A stretch of DNA of 64,000 nucleotides from NCBI GenBank assembly GCA_029215795.1, contig JARDYH010000003.1:258885562-258949561 (forward strand), written 5' to 3'. Position 1 is the first letter of the stretch. Every line of letters starts with the position of its first letter. This stretch comes from Anniella stebbinsi. Taxonomy: Eukaryota > Chordata > Lepidosauria > Squamata > Anniellidae. The notes below the pieces were generated by a model that worked only from the letters and a program-made list of their open reading frames with translations, did no database searches and was not told the DNA's origin. Shown here piece after piece: positions 42,700 through 52,075 of the stretch. The position numbers and the translations under genes are program-made.

Positions 42700-43970
42700 G
42701 TATACTTTCTCTCATTCTCCCTTCTGTCAGAAATAGAAGGCCCAGCCATGGGTCTTGTAGTTTAACTAAGCCTAAAATTTAATTAGAAGTAATCTGAAAG
42801 ATGTGGGGCCTCTTCCAGACCACTTGACAGACAGGGGCTTTGGCTTTTCAGCAATGCCCCTGTCCAAACAGGGCGGCACTGCTCAGACCATCAAGATGAC
42901 GCTTCAATCTGGGCAACCCTTCTGCAACCCCCCCCCCCACCCTTTCTCTATCAATTTTTCACAGTTTCTTGCCCAAGGCCAAGACAAGCAGTTGGTTTTG
43001 GGACTAAGGGCACTCCTCCATCTCTTCTCTGAGAACATTGACAGAGATCAATTCACACAGATTGCATTCCAATGGCAAACCAGCCCCCAAAGTCTATTTT
43101 TGGACTCATATAACACTTTCAGACTACTTCTAATTAAATCTTAAGTAAACTTCAAGACCCACGGCCATGCCTTCTATGCCTGACACCTTCCCTGATACCT
43201 GGCCTGGTTTTAGAAGAACATAATGAATGGGCTTGGAGATATGTAAAAGGTGCTGCCCTACGAGGAGGATTTGCCAGAACTGTGGTGGGAAAGCACGTAC
43301 ATCTTGCTGTTGCTAGGATAACAGAAACAAAACAGCCCTTCAGGGTACTGCAGCATCAGCATCAGCGGTCCTACTTTTTCCTTAAGCTGATGCTTTGATG
43401 ACTCATAATGGTTTTCTGATTCATCCCCCTAGTTCACAGGAAGCAACCTGTTGTGAAACATTCCCAGAACTATCAATGTGACTGGGCGATAGGAAGAAAA
43501 CCTCTCCACCTGTGAGGTGTGCTATGACAAAATGTGGTGGGAGTGGTGGACAGGAGCTCAGGTGGTTTTAAAAAAGAATTGGACAAATCCATGAATCATG
43601 TGGGCTTTTCTACGAGAGGCTTTTAACCCGCACCTTTACTGAGGTTTCTGCTTCTTTGTGGGTATAAGGTTGACTCCTTTACACCTTTTCCCTCCCTAGG
43701 GTTTTTCTTTCTTTGCATTTCTGTATGTTTCATTATGCAGCCACTAGGTGGCGGTGTACTATAGCAAAATTATGCAATTACACAATGCGTCTATAACACC
43801 ATTCAGAAGAAATACCACACTTTCTTTGTTGGGGGGGGGGAGTGATAATGGTTGCAAAGTACCGAACAGGCCCTGGAGGATGACAACATGGTGTAATGGA
43901 CCCACAAACTACCATAAGTAAGCAATCACGGGTGCACAATAAAAGCCTTGTGTAGAAAGACTCCCTGTTC
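42700..43970. other. Intergenic sequence with a CTCF-like site
   Basis: A short open frame at 42803-43144 has no known domain. A CTCF-core-like motif lies at 43741-43753. Nothing else was recognised. Confidence 0.4.
43741..43753 (+). promoter_or_regulatory. CTCF core-like motif
   Basis: ccactaggtggcg matches the core of the vertebrate CTCF consensus (ccasyagrkggc). Flanking cag and gtgtact are compatible. Binding is not shown. Confidence 0.35.
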
Positions 43971-43974
43971 ATGT

Positions 43975-44104
43975 ACACAAGCCTTCCCCAATGGGGTGTA
44001 CTCCAAATGTTTTGGGCTACAGCTTGGCTGGGGACACCCTCTGACTGAGGATGATGAGAGTTGTAGTTCAACAGATCTAGAAGGCACTGGGTTTGGGGAG
44101 ACTG
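43975..44104. repeat. Foldback repeat family K
   Basis: caagccttccccaatggggt and ggatgatgagagttgtagtt, then aaggcactgggtttggggag. Confidence 0.55.
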
Positions 44105-44107
44105 GCT

Positions 44108-44638
44108 GGCATGACTCCAAGCCCTCCCACCTAGATGGGAGACAATAAAGAGGTCTGCCATGCACCCCACAAAACTTTATCCAGTAAATAGCCATGTCTT
44201 CACACCTGAAGGAAGTGTGGGTGCTAGGAGCTATCCTCTAAGCTTAATTAGCCTAACAAAGCAAGGCAGTTAGTTGCCTATCAGCTAAATAGAGTTTAAC
44301 CAAATCGCTCCCTCAGGGCAGATCTTCACATTGTAACCTTTGGCTAGTGGCTAACCTAGTGGACAGCCTTCCAACTTTGCCTGCTTGACCATGCAACAGA
44401 CTCTGGGATCTATCAATTCCAATGTTTTCTCCCCCTCCAACAACGACTGAGTTCCCACAGGTGGGGAGGATAATCTCTGAGTTTGGGCATCCTGTCCAAT
44501 AAGCTCCTGGGAAGATTTCTCCTTGACTCCTGGAGGGTCTTGGAGAATTTCCTCTCCCACTTCCTATCTTGGCTGCTCTTCAGCCTCCAAATCTGATTCA
44601 GGATACACACCAGAGAGACCGGACCTAATCCTGACACC
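44108..44638 (-). mobile_element. LTR-like element (copy 2 of 2)
   Basis: On the minus strand it begins tgtcaggattaggtccgg and ends near gagtcatgcca, an LTR-like TG..CA arrangement. A possible gataaag poly(A)-like signal lies about 75 bases from its end. It is collinear with 3597-4196, and no internal coding region adjoins it. Confidence 0.5.
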
Positions 44639-44649
44639 AACAGAGGCAG

Positions 44650-45690
44650 TACACTACTGAATAGTAGATGCTGGAGGCATACCTCATGGTTTGTCCATCA
44701 ACTTCGCTTCCTGCTTCCAGGGGCATTTTGCTGGCTGCTAGTGGAAACAAGATGGACCCTTGGTTAGTCTAGAGAGGCAATTTTTTATGTGACAATAGCA
44801 AAGCTTTTATATGGAGCTTTTAAACATGGTGAATGGCAAGCAGGGAGTCAGACCATTAATTTTTTGGTTCCATTCCAGTTCAGGTTCAGCTACAATTGAA
44901 GTTGTTCCAGTACAGGCAGATAAAGGTATAGTAACTGGTTCAACATACACAATCTATCAGTTCAGTTCTGGCTCAAGGAGATCACATTTAAATTTAACAC
45001 TTAAATATAAGGCAGATTTTCCCCGTGAGGTGGAGCAACCTAATAGGTTGCACTTAAGTGTCAGCAATTGGTACTATGAAGCATGCATGAAACAAAAAAC
45101 AAATTCCAAGTATTTAACAAATGCTTATTTTATTTGTACTGTTTGGTTTTAATTGTACAATGAAGCAAATAAATCAATTTTAAGGACGAAGGAAAGGAGG
45201 ACTGAGTAAAAAAATAATAGAACTGTCATTGAGATTAGTTAACTGCAAGATCATATGTTTTTCATCTGATTTAATAAAATTAGGGAAACAAAGAATTACC
45301 GATCTGCATGTTGTAGCATATCTAAAACTAATCCACAGTAAGGCCTTTTCAAGCACAATGCAACCACAACCAAAACCTAATAAACATGCACAATTGTATT
45401 TACTCTCACTATTTTAAAATACACATGTAATATAATGCCATATAATATAATAATATAATATATATAGCAACAATACCTAATTACAAACACATATATCAAG
45501 ATATATCAAGATACGCTACCATGTTCTTGGAGAACAGTATTAATTATTAAAGACCGTCATTTACAAATGGAAACAGATGGTATCTCCTGCTAATATTGAC
45601 TTCTTACAGAAACACTGATAATTCAGAGTTTTCATTGAACCCATGAGGAATTACTTTTTGTAAGCTAAAAATCCAAAATGCCTCTCGCTG
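44650..45690. other. AT-rich intergenic sequence, nothing recognised
   Basis: Contains an AT-rich tract at 45430-45470 (repeated tataata). No gene or repeat family was assigned. Confidence 0.5.
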
Positions 45691-45697
45691 ATAAAGT

Positions 45698-45868
45698 AAG
45701 AACATATGAAGAGCCCTGCTGGATCAGACCAAGGATCCATGTAGTCCAGCATTTTGTTCTCACAGTGGCCAACCAGCTGTCGATCAGGGACCCACAAGCA
45801 ATCATGGTGTAACAACACCCTCCCACCCATGTTCCCCAGCAACTGGTGTATATAGGCTTATTCACCAG
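45698..45868 (-). mobile_element. CR1-like LINE 3' fragment, antisense
   Basis: gaacatatgaagagccctgc, ggccaaccagctgtcgatca, caacaccctcccacccatgt and ccagcaactggtgtatatag. Confidence 0.8.
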
Positions 45869-45869
45869 T

Positions 45870-47600
45870 AAGACATGAGGATCTTGCCTGCTATGAGTGG
45901 GAATACATACCTGCTCAATTGCCATAAAGTTAATGGGTCAGGTTCAGATAACGGCTCAGGTTCTGTTTAAATTCAGGAAAAAATTAAAGGTGCGTTCCAG
46001 ATTTTAGTTCCTGTTTAGTTTGACCCCGATGGGTAATGTTTATCCTTGGGTATACGATTGCAGTAACATCTACTTCTAAGGGAACAATCCTATGGCCCCT
46101 AGACAGCACCTGGGGGGGGGGGCATAGGATATTTCAGATTCCAGATCCAAGGTCAGAAGCAGCTCTCCAATCTCGGGTCCAAGAATCCATGCTCCTTGCC
46201 CCTTGCCCTCACAACCCAAGTACAGAGAACCACACTGGTTGCCTCTGTGAGGTCGCAAATGCAGCCTCTGAGAGGGTGTAACAGGGGTGAGTCTGTGGGC
46301 GGGGAGAGGAGGCACCAACCCAGGTCCTCCCCCACCCTCAATCTGCTATTTACTCTTTAAAAGCCATTCACACAATTCCTAACTGCCGTGAATGGCATCT
46401 CCTCTAGACTGGAGCTTAAACTCAACTAACTTCAAAATTTTACGCAAACTCAGCGTGCACACTTTTTTCCATTTTTAATGATTCACAAACACAAATTCTA
46501 CATAATGAGGTTGTGCTGTTGAGATTTCTAAACACTGAATATCTTGAGCAGGGAAACACACTAGGACAATTAGCAGTATTTGGCAAGTAACACTGGCAGA
46601 AAAGTTGGGTGGGACTACTGAAGCAAATGCAATACATAAAAATATAGTTTCCATACCTAACTTTTATCAGTAAAAGGATAAATGGTGTTCAGCCTCCAAA
46701 GTCTCCAACACCTTTCTGGAGAGATACCTCAACAACTTCAGTACTTGCAATGTTCATATAAAGAACAATAAACCTTTAAGGTGGAGTGGGGAGGGAGTGG
46801 GGAGGATCGTGGACTTACCAGCTTCTGTGATCCTCCCCCAGCATCCAGACGGCAATATGGCATCCCAGAAGGAAAGAGGGACTTTGTGGCCACCATTATT
46901 TTAAGAAGAGGGTCCGGTCACGCAATTGCGAAGCCCTGATCATACGCAAAACTGTAAGTGTAACCCCCCTGCACCTCCTGCCATCCCAGGGATGGGAAAA
47001 TTGTTTTCCCCCCATGGGCACAGAGCCTCCCTGTACAGCTCCATACCCACTTTGATGGCCGCGCCATGGTCCTTGGGATGGTCCCAGGACTGCAGGGAAA
47101 ATCAGGATAACTGGGGAGCCAGTTATCCTGGAAAAATGGAGGGGTCGTCCCCTGGGATGCCCTGTGCATCATTTGGACACACAGGGATGACCCCAGGGGG
47201 GAAATCGTGTAGACGTGGCCACCGAGTTCACTATCCTAAATCGACACTAACCACCTTAGGACAATGTTATTCTGTTAATCGAGCTCTACATTTTGTTTTG
47301 TTTTGTGTATTATCATTTCCAGGTTAATAATTTTTATTTTATTTTACAAAAAATATTTATGTGAACTTTCAGCGGGTGGGGAGGGGTTAGAAGAACCCTG
47401 TATTTTTTCTCTTATTCAAAAAACCAAAGATTGCATTCCAAACACAGACAAAAAGCTCCCCCTAGTGTATTTAAGATAAAGAGCAAATCACATTATTCAT
47501 TGGGATGTAGAAAGTGCTCATGGGGTTACAGTCTGGAGTTATCTAGATAATCAGAAATTTGTAAGCACTGCTTAAAATTTAACAGGGCAATCTAGAATCA
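45870..47600. other. Intergenic sequence, partly GC-rich
   Basis: 46790-47250 holds GC-rich blocks in both orientations (ggatcgtgga..., gtcatccc-like), which suggests an unidentified foldback repeat. The open frames here have no known domains. A G10 run lies at 46112-46121. Confidence 0.35.
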
Positions 47601-47605
47601 CCATA

Positions 47606-47770
47606 AAAGTTTATTATTATTCATTATTATTATTTATTACATTTATACACTGCCCCATAGCTGAAACTCTCTGGGCAGTTTACAAAAATTAAAAACATTG
47701 AACATTTAAAAACCAATATACAAAATTTAAAACCATAAAAGCCTAAAAACAAACTACATATAATTTAAGC
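47606..47770 (-). mobile_element. L2-like LINE 3' tail, antisense, short copy
   Basis: attattatttattacattta, cactgccccatagctgaaac and tctctgggcagtttacaaaa, followed by A-rich tracts. It is the same 3' end as 47886-48490. Confidence 0.65.
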
Positions 47771-47885
47771 CTTTTTACCTATAACAGCAGCAACAAACCA
47801 TGGTCTCTGGACTTAGCTGATGCCTGTTTGATATCCCATCCTCTTCTTATCATATCTTTCAGAGACACCTGGGTTTTTTGGACGT

Positions 47886-48490
47886 TTTATTTATTGCATT
47901 TCTATGCCTCCCAATAGCCAAAGCTGTCTGGGCAGTTCACAAAACTTAAAACCATCAAATACGAATCAAAGTATAAAACAAACAACAGTATAAACACACA
48001 ATATAAAAGCACAACCAGGGTAAAACCGCACAACAATGCAGATTTAAAATACAGATTTAAACAGCGGAGTTAAAAGGCTATGATAATAAACTGTTAAAAT
48101 ATTGTGAGAGAAAGGTCTTCACCTGGCGTCGAAAGGAGTATAATGTGCCTCTCTAGGGAGTTCATTTCACAGCCGGGATGCCACAGCAGAAAAGGCCCTC
48201 CTCCTAGTAGCCGCCTGCCTCACTTCCTTTGGCAGGGGCTCATGGAGAAGGATCCCTGAAGGTGACCTTAGGGTTCGGGCAGGCACATATGGGAGGAGGC
48301 GTTCCTTCAGATAACCAGGCCCCAAGCCGTTTAGGGCTTTGAATGTTAATACCAGCACTTTGAATCGGGCTGGACCTGAACTGGAAGCCAGTGAAGCTGG
48401 AAAAGGACAGGCATAATGTGGCCTCCTTTGCCAGTCTTTGAACAGTCTTAGTGCCCTGTTTTGTAGCAGCTGAGGTTTCAGGACCATTTT
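47886..48490 (-). mobile_element. L2-like LINE 3' region, antisense
   Basis: The 3' tail is reversed (ccaatagccaaagctgtctg, ggcagttcac). The minus strand then encodes a decayed RT C-terminus with FKVLVLTFKALNGLGPGYLK, RLLPYVPARTLRSPSGILL and RRAFSAVASRL. This is the clearest L2-type coding remnant in the window. Confidence 0.85.
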
Positions 48491-48941
48491 CAAAGGCAGC
48501 CCCTTTGTGCTGTGTTGCTTCCTTGGGGTGGGTCACTGTTACTTCTACCACATCTACTTCTTCCATGTCATTATCGGTGCTGTCGTTTGTCTCTTTCTAT
48601 CTGCAGCAGTATATAATGCCACCTTGTTATGCCATGTTCATCAAGAAATCATGGCTAGTGTGAAGTGGCACATAATTTGATATCTAGTTAGCATTTTCAA
48701 AAGTGTCAAAAGTTCTCAAAGTTGTCAAAATGAAACAAAACCTTCAAACCCAATATTTTTTTCAAATGAGTTGAAAATGGGCTGAAAAGCCAGAGGCTCT
48801 TTTGGTACATTGTTAGTTGTTTATATGAAAAAGTGGAAATATAATCCAATAGTCCTAAATCCACAGCTTCCACACAAGACCTCCAGGGAGACCCCCAAGA
48901 TGCTTGGAACTTTTCCAGAGTCCAAAACTCATCTATCTGGC

Positions 48942-49058
48942 AGGATCTACACTACTGCTTTAAAACGGTTTAAAACAGTAGTGACAACTGTTGGGGCCCA
49001 GGACACACTCCATGTACAGTTTTCAAACCGTTAAAGTGTCATATCCTGCTTGGTGTAG
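48942..49058. mobile_element. Foldback MITE family F, short copy
   Basis: ggatctacactactgcttta, gacaactgttggggcccagg and atatcctgcttggtgtaggt. Confidence 0.55.
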
Positions 49059-49436
49059 GTCTCGGTTCTCAGTCTGCCTCCATCTGCAGTCTTTTGTCTT
49101 TTTTCACACAAATAACTGAATCACAACTGATTTGGGGGTTAGAGTGAAGGCATGCTTTTTTCCTGATGGCCTTTCCCCCGATCAGAACATTCTCTGGCTA
49201 TTTCCTGGCCATTCAGGAAGATGGTCTAAGAAGTAGTTCCCATGGCAGCATCTAAATTTACTTAACAAAGGAGATACTTGCCAGGGTTTTAAAGTAATCT
49301 TCAGCAGTCTTTCTATTTCTTCTCCTGTCCAAATCCCTATTATAGAATCACTGAATAGGAAGGGTCCCTTAAGGTCTCAGCAGTGGCCCTTACCTTATAG
49401 AATTCCCTTCCAAGAAGCATAGGCTGGCTCAGTCTT

Positions 49437-49635
49437 CACCAACTTGGTGCCACCCAGATGTTAGCAGTAAGGAAATACAGGATGGTCACATTTATACAAA
49501 CCCGGAGCTCTCCAGATGTGCTGAGACTATAACTCCCATCACCCCCCCCCCCAAACCAGCATAATGAATGGCTATCTGGTTGGGGCATGATGGGAGCTGC
49601 AGTCCAGCACATGTGGAGGGTGCCAGGTTGTGGGG
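49437..49635. repeat. Foldback repeat family K
   Basis: gagctctccagatgtgctga and ctataactcccatcaccccc are followed by the inverted gcatgatgggagctgcagtc and gtggagggtgccaggttgtg. Confidence 0.65.
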
Positions 49636-49715
49636 GGAGGGTGATATAAATTGAAGACGTCTAAGCCCCCTGTAAACATCCATGAACGAGACAGGATGAG
49701 GGCGCCATTAAAGCC

Positions 49716-49885
49716 TTGTCTGGAAGCACCCATCGTCTTTCATTTGTAATTATCCCGTGTTTTCCTGCTGCTTCTTCCATTTTTTTTTTCGTAATGGGGA
49801 AAATCTATTGAAGAAGAACAACCGGAATAGCTGCACAGTGCCTTTTGGTTGTTAGCGATAGGCGCCGTCCGTCAGAAAGCACACC
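49716..49885. repeat. Unclassified short interspersed repeat (copy 2 of 2)
   Basis: gtctggaagcacccatcgtc, cgtgttttcctgctgc, ccggaatagctgcacagtgc and ggttgttagcgatagg parallel 1476-1605. It lies just upstream of the PPP1R21 CpG island. Confidence 0.35.
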
Positions 49886-50158
49886 AAGTGGTGGGGAGGG
49901 AGGTGTGGGGTCTACACGAGCAGAGAGCCAGAATAAACGCATCAGGGCCTTTCTACGACTAGTCCAGGGAAAGGTTCTGGCGCTACCATGACAACGCTGC
50001 CCCGTTGCATTCTGGGGGGCGTTTTCCAGAGCAGCGCTCAGGCCGCCCCTGCTGCCGGCCCGCGTAGGAAACCCCGTGGCGTAGACGCTGTGCCGAGCCG
50101 TCGCTCACCGCCATTTAGCTCTCACGCCAGGCAAAATAGGGGGCAGCCGAGGGGGGCG

Positions 50159-50183
50159 GTTCCCATAGCAACCACGTCACGTG
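50159..50183. promoter_or_regulatory. X-box next to a CRE-half/E-box
   Basis: gttcccatagcaac (RFX-type, two mismatches from the palindrome) is followed without a gap by cacgtcacgtg. That contains acgtca (CREB/ATF half site) and cacgtg (USF/MYC E-box). Confidence 0.5.
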
Positions 50184-50339
50184 TCCCGCTCTGATTTCCG
50201 CTTTACGGGAAAAAAAAGAGGGCGCGGTCGCTTATGATCCACTCCTACTCGCTCGGTCCCCCCCCCCCCCCCGACGTTATGTCTTTTGAGCTTTTTTTTA
50301 AATCTATTTTTAAATCGCCGCTCATCGCTTGGGGAGCCC

Positions 50340-50350
50340 AAGATGGCGGC
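50340..50350 (+). promoter_or_regulatory. YY1-type motif
   Basis: aagatggcggc is a full match to the YY1 core found near starts of CpG-island promoters. Its ATG also opens an upstream ORF (50343-50432). Confidence 0.55.
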
Positions 50351-50432
50351 CGGGCTGACTCCAGAGCGAGGCTGCGTGGTGGCGTCAGCGCGCCCGCTCC
50401 GCCCGAACCCGGAAGTGCGTCTCCCGCTGTAG
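50343..50432 (+). other. Possible upstream ORF in the PPP1R21 5' leader
   Basis: The ATG inside the YY1 motif opens a 29-codon frame ending at TAG 50430-50432, 58 bases before the main start. It matters only if transcription starts upstream of 50343. Confidence 0.35.
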
Positions 50433-50490
50433 GCAAAGCGGCGGCGGGGCGGCTCTCCGGGTGGGAGGTTTTCGTCCGCTGTGGGCGGCC

Positions 50491-50550
50491 ATGGCGGCAG
50501 CCGCTGAGCTGCCAGGAAAGTACCAGAAGCTGGCGCAGGAGTATTCCAAG
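50491..50550 (+). CDS. PPP1R21: PPP1R21 first coding exon
   Basis: PPP1R21 (KLRAQ1/CCDC128) is a coiled-coil protein of about 780 residues. It binds protein phosphatase 1 and is a subunit of the FERRY complex, a Rab5 effector on early endosomes that carries mRNAs. The start gcggccATGG is a strong Kozak context. The exon reads MAAAAELPGKYQKLAQEYSK, then donor gtaccg, in phase 0. The remembered human start (MASAELQGKYQKLAQEYSK) aligns directly. Seven exons in the window join in frame to about 233 residues of the N-terminal coiled coil. The C-terminal region lies past base 64000. Confidence 0.96.
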
Positions 50551-51003
50551 GTACCGGCACACGCCCCCTCCCCTCAGTAAAGAGCCCTCCCCTGCCGATG
50601 CCGCCTCATAGCGACATTTCCCCCCTTCCGCCTCCGCTTTGAGGGAGCCTGACGAAGGCGCGTTTTCCCGGTACGGGAGCCCCGCAGGGACAATTACCAC
50701 TCGCCTGCTCCAGAACGCCGGTTGCCTCCTGGTTGGTCTCTGGAAGGGCAAAGGCGCCTCCCTGCCTCGGTCATGTTGCCGCCCGACAGAGCGCCGTGGC
50801 TGCCCCTCGCGAGTTCTGGCATCCGGAGACGGCTCCCCCCCCCCCCCCTCCTGCTCGGGCTTCGGGTCTCTCCCTGCCCTCCTGCCTGCTTTTACCTCAA
50901 TACGGATTATTGAGGTAAACATTTCTCACATGCCTTTCTCAAAAGGAAAGACTCAAGGCGACTGACACTAGGATGTTTGGGTGAAGGGGCCATGGCTCAG
51001 CTG

Positions 51004-51282
51004 GGGTGGCCACATGAAAAGGAGGGCAGGGCTCCTGTGTCTTTAACAGTTATAGTGAAAAGGGGATTTCAGCAGGTGTCATTTGTATGCAGGCAGCACC
51101 TGGTGAAATCCCCTCTTCATCACCACAGTTAAAGCTGCAGGAGCCCTGCCCGCTTTTGCATCTGGTCACTCTAGTATAGCTCCTGCAGCCTGAACTGTGG
51201 TGATGAAGAGGGAATTTCATCAGGTGCTGCATGCATGCAAACGACACCTGCTGAAATTCCCTCCTTTTATATGACCCTAGCG
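51004..51282. mobile_element. hAT-like foldback MITE family A
   Basis: tggggtggccacatgaaaag begins the copy. The centre keeps one internal terminus (gcatctggtcactctagtat), and it ends near tatatgaccctag. The target duplication is not clear. Its centre is the reverse of that in the 30017-30336 copy. Confidence 0.75.
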
Positions 51283-51285
51283 TGG

Positions 51286-51475
51286 AAGAGTGCGTGCTTT
51301 TCATGCAGAAGGTCCCAGATCCAAGTCCTGGCATCTCAGGTAGGAAAAAGGAAAAGGATCAGGTGGCAGGGCAAGTCTTCTGCATCGAGGACCGAGAGGG
51401 ATGCTGCTGGTCAGGCGAGATGATGTTGGCTAGATAAACCAAGAGTCTGGTGTAGGACTTAAGAAACTGCCTTAC
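51286..51475 (+). mobile_element. tRNA-Ala-derived SINE, head diverged
   Basis: gagtgcgtgcttttcatgca, aaggtcccagatccaagtcc and tgtaggacttaagaaactgc. Confidence 0.6.
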
Positions 51476-51547
51476 GTGTGTGTTTGTGTGTGAGAGAAGG
51501 AGCACCTGCAAATCCACATGGTGGAGGAAACCAGTGCAGGGTCTAAC

Positions 51548-51860
51548 TGTAATAATAATAATAATAAATTTATTTCTTACCCGCCTCTCCGTTTGGTTCG
51601 AAGTGGGGAACAACATTAAATACAAAATATGATAAAATACATAAAACTGCATTAACTGCAATTTATTAAAACTGCATTAAAACGTCATAAAAAACATCCT
51701 AAAAACATTCTAAAATTCCACTGGATATGCCTGCCGGAAGAGAACAGTCTTTATAGCTTTCTTAAATTCTAAAAGACTGTTAAGTTGATGAGTCTCCTCC
51801 GGCAGGTCATTCCACAGTCTGGGAGCGGCAGAAGAAAAGGTCCTCTGGGTAACTGTAGGC
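51548..51860 (-). mobile_element. L2-like LINE 3' fragment, antisense
   Basis: (AAT)n, then atttcttacccgcctctccg, aagtggggaacaacattaaa, gcctgccggaagagaacagt and ggtcattccacagtctggga. A similar copy lies at 62148-62370. Confidence 0.65.
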
Positions 51861-51964
51861 ATCATTATCTAACCATTTGGCTCCAGGGCCAAATTTGGTC
51901 TCTCGATACTTGTCTGTCTGAATTGCCAACCCAGAGCTGAAAGATGGGGGTAGGTAGGACAGCT

Positions 51965-52075
51965 TTCCTGAACCTGCTGCCTTCCAGATTTGTTGGACTG
52001 CAACTCCCATCACCCCCAACTAGTATGGGAGTTATATTCCAACACATCCAGAGGGTGGCAGCTTGAGGAAGGCTG
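51965..52075. repeat. Foldback repeat family K
   Basis: cctgctgccttccagatttg and gactgcaactcccatcaccc are followed by the inverted gtatgggagttatattccaa and acatccagagggtggcagct. Confidence 0.65.

Larger units (their letters stand above)
49980..50880 (+). promoter_or_regulatory. CpG island promoter of PPP1R21
   Basis: A sharply GC- and CpG-rich block around the first coding exon, with no TATA box in the obvious position. From 5' to 3' it contains an RFX X-box-like gttcccatagcaac at 50159-50172 and a merged CRE-half/E-box cacgtcacgtg at 50173-50183. A C14 run follows at 50260-50273, then a YY1-type aagatggcggc at 50340-50350 and an ETS-type ccggaagt at 50409-50416. This is typical of a broadly expressed gene. 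The transcription start is not known; the YY1 site often sits just downstream of it. Confidence 0.8.

Noticed and set aside
48167..48493. Minus-strand frame of 108 codons as a host gene
   Set aside because: It is the C-terminal remnant of an L2-like LINE reverse transcriptase, beside the element's 3' tail.
50245..50922. 225-codon minus-strand frame over the PPP1R21 promoter as an antisense gene
   Set aside because: Low-complexity, arginine- and proline-rich frame expected from CpG-island composition. No known domain and it overlaps exon 1.
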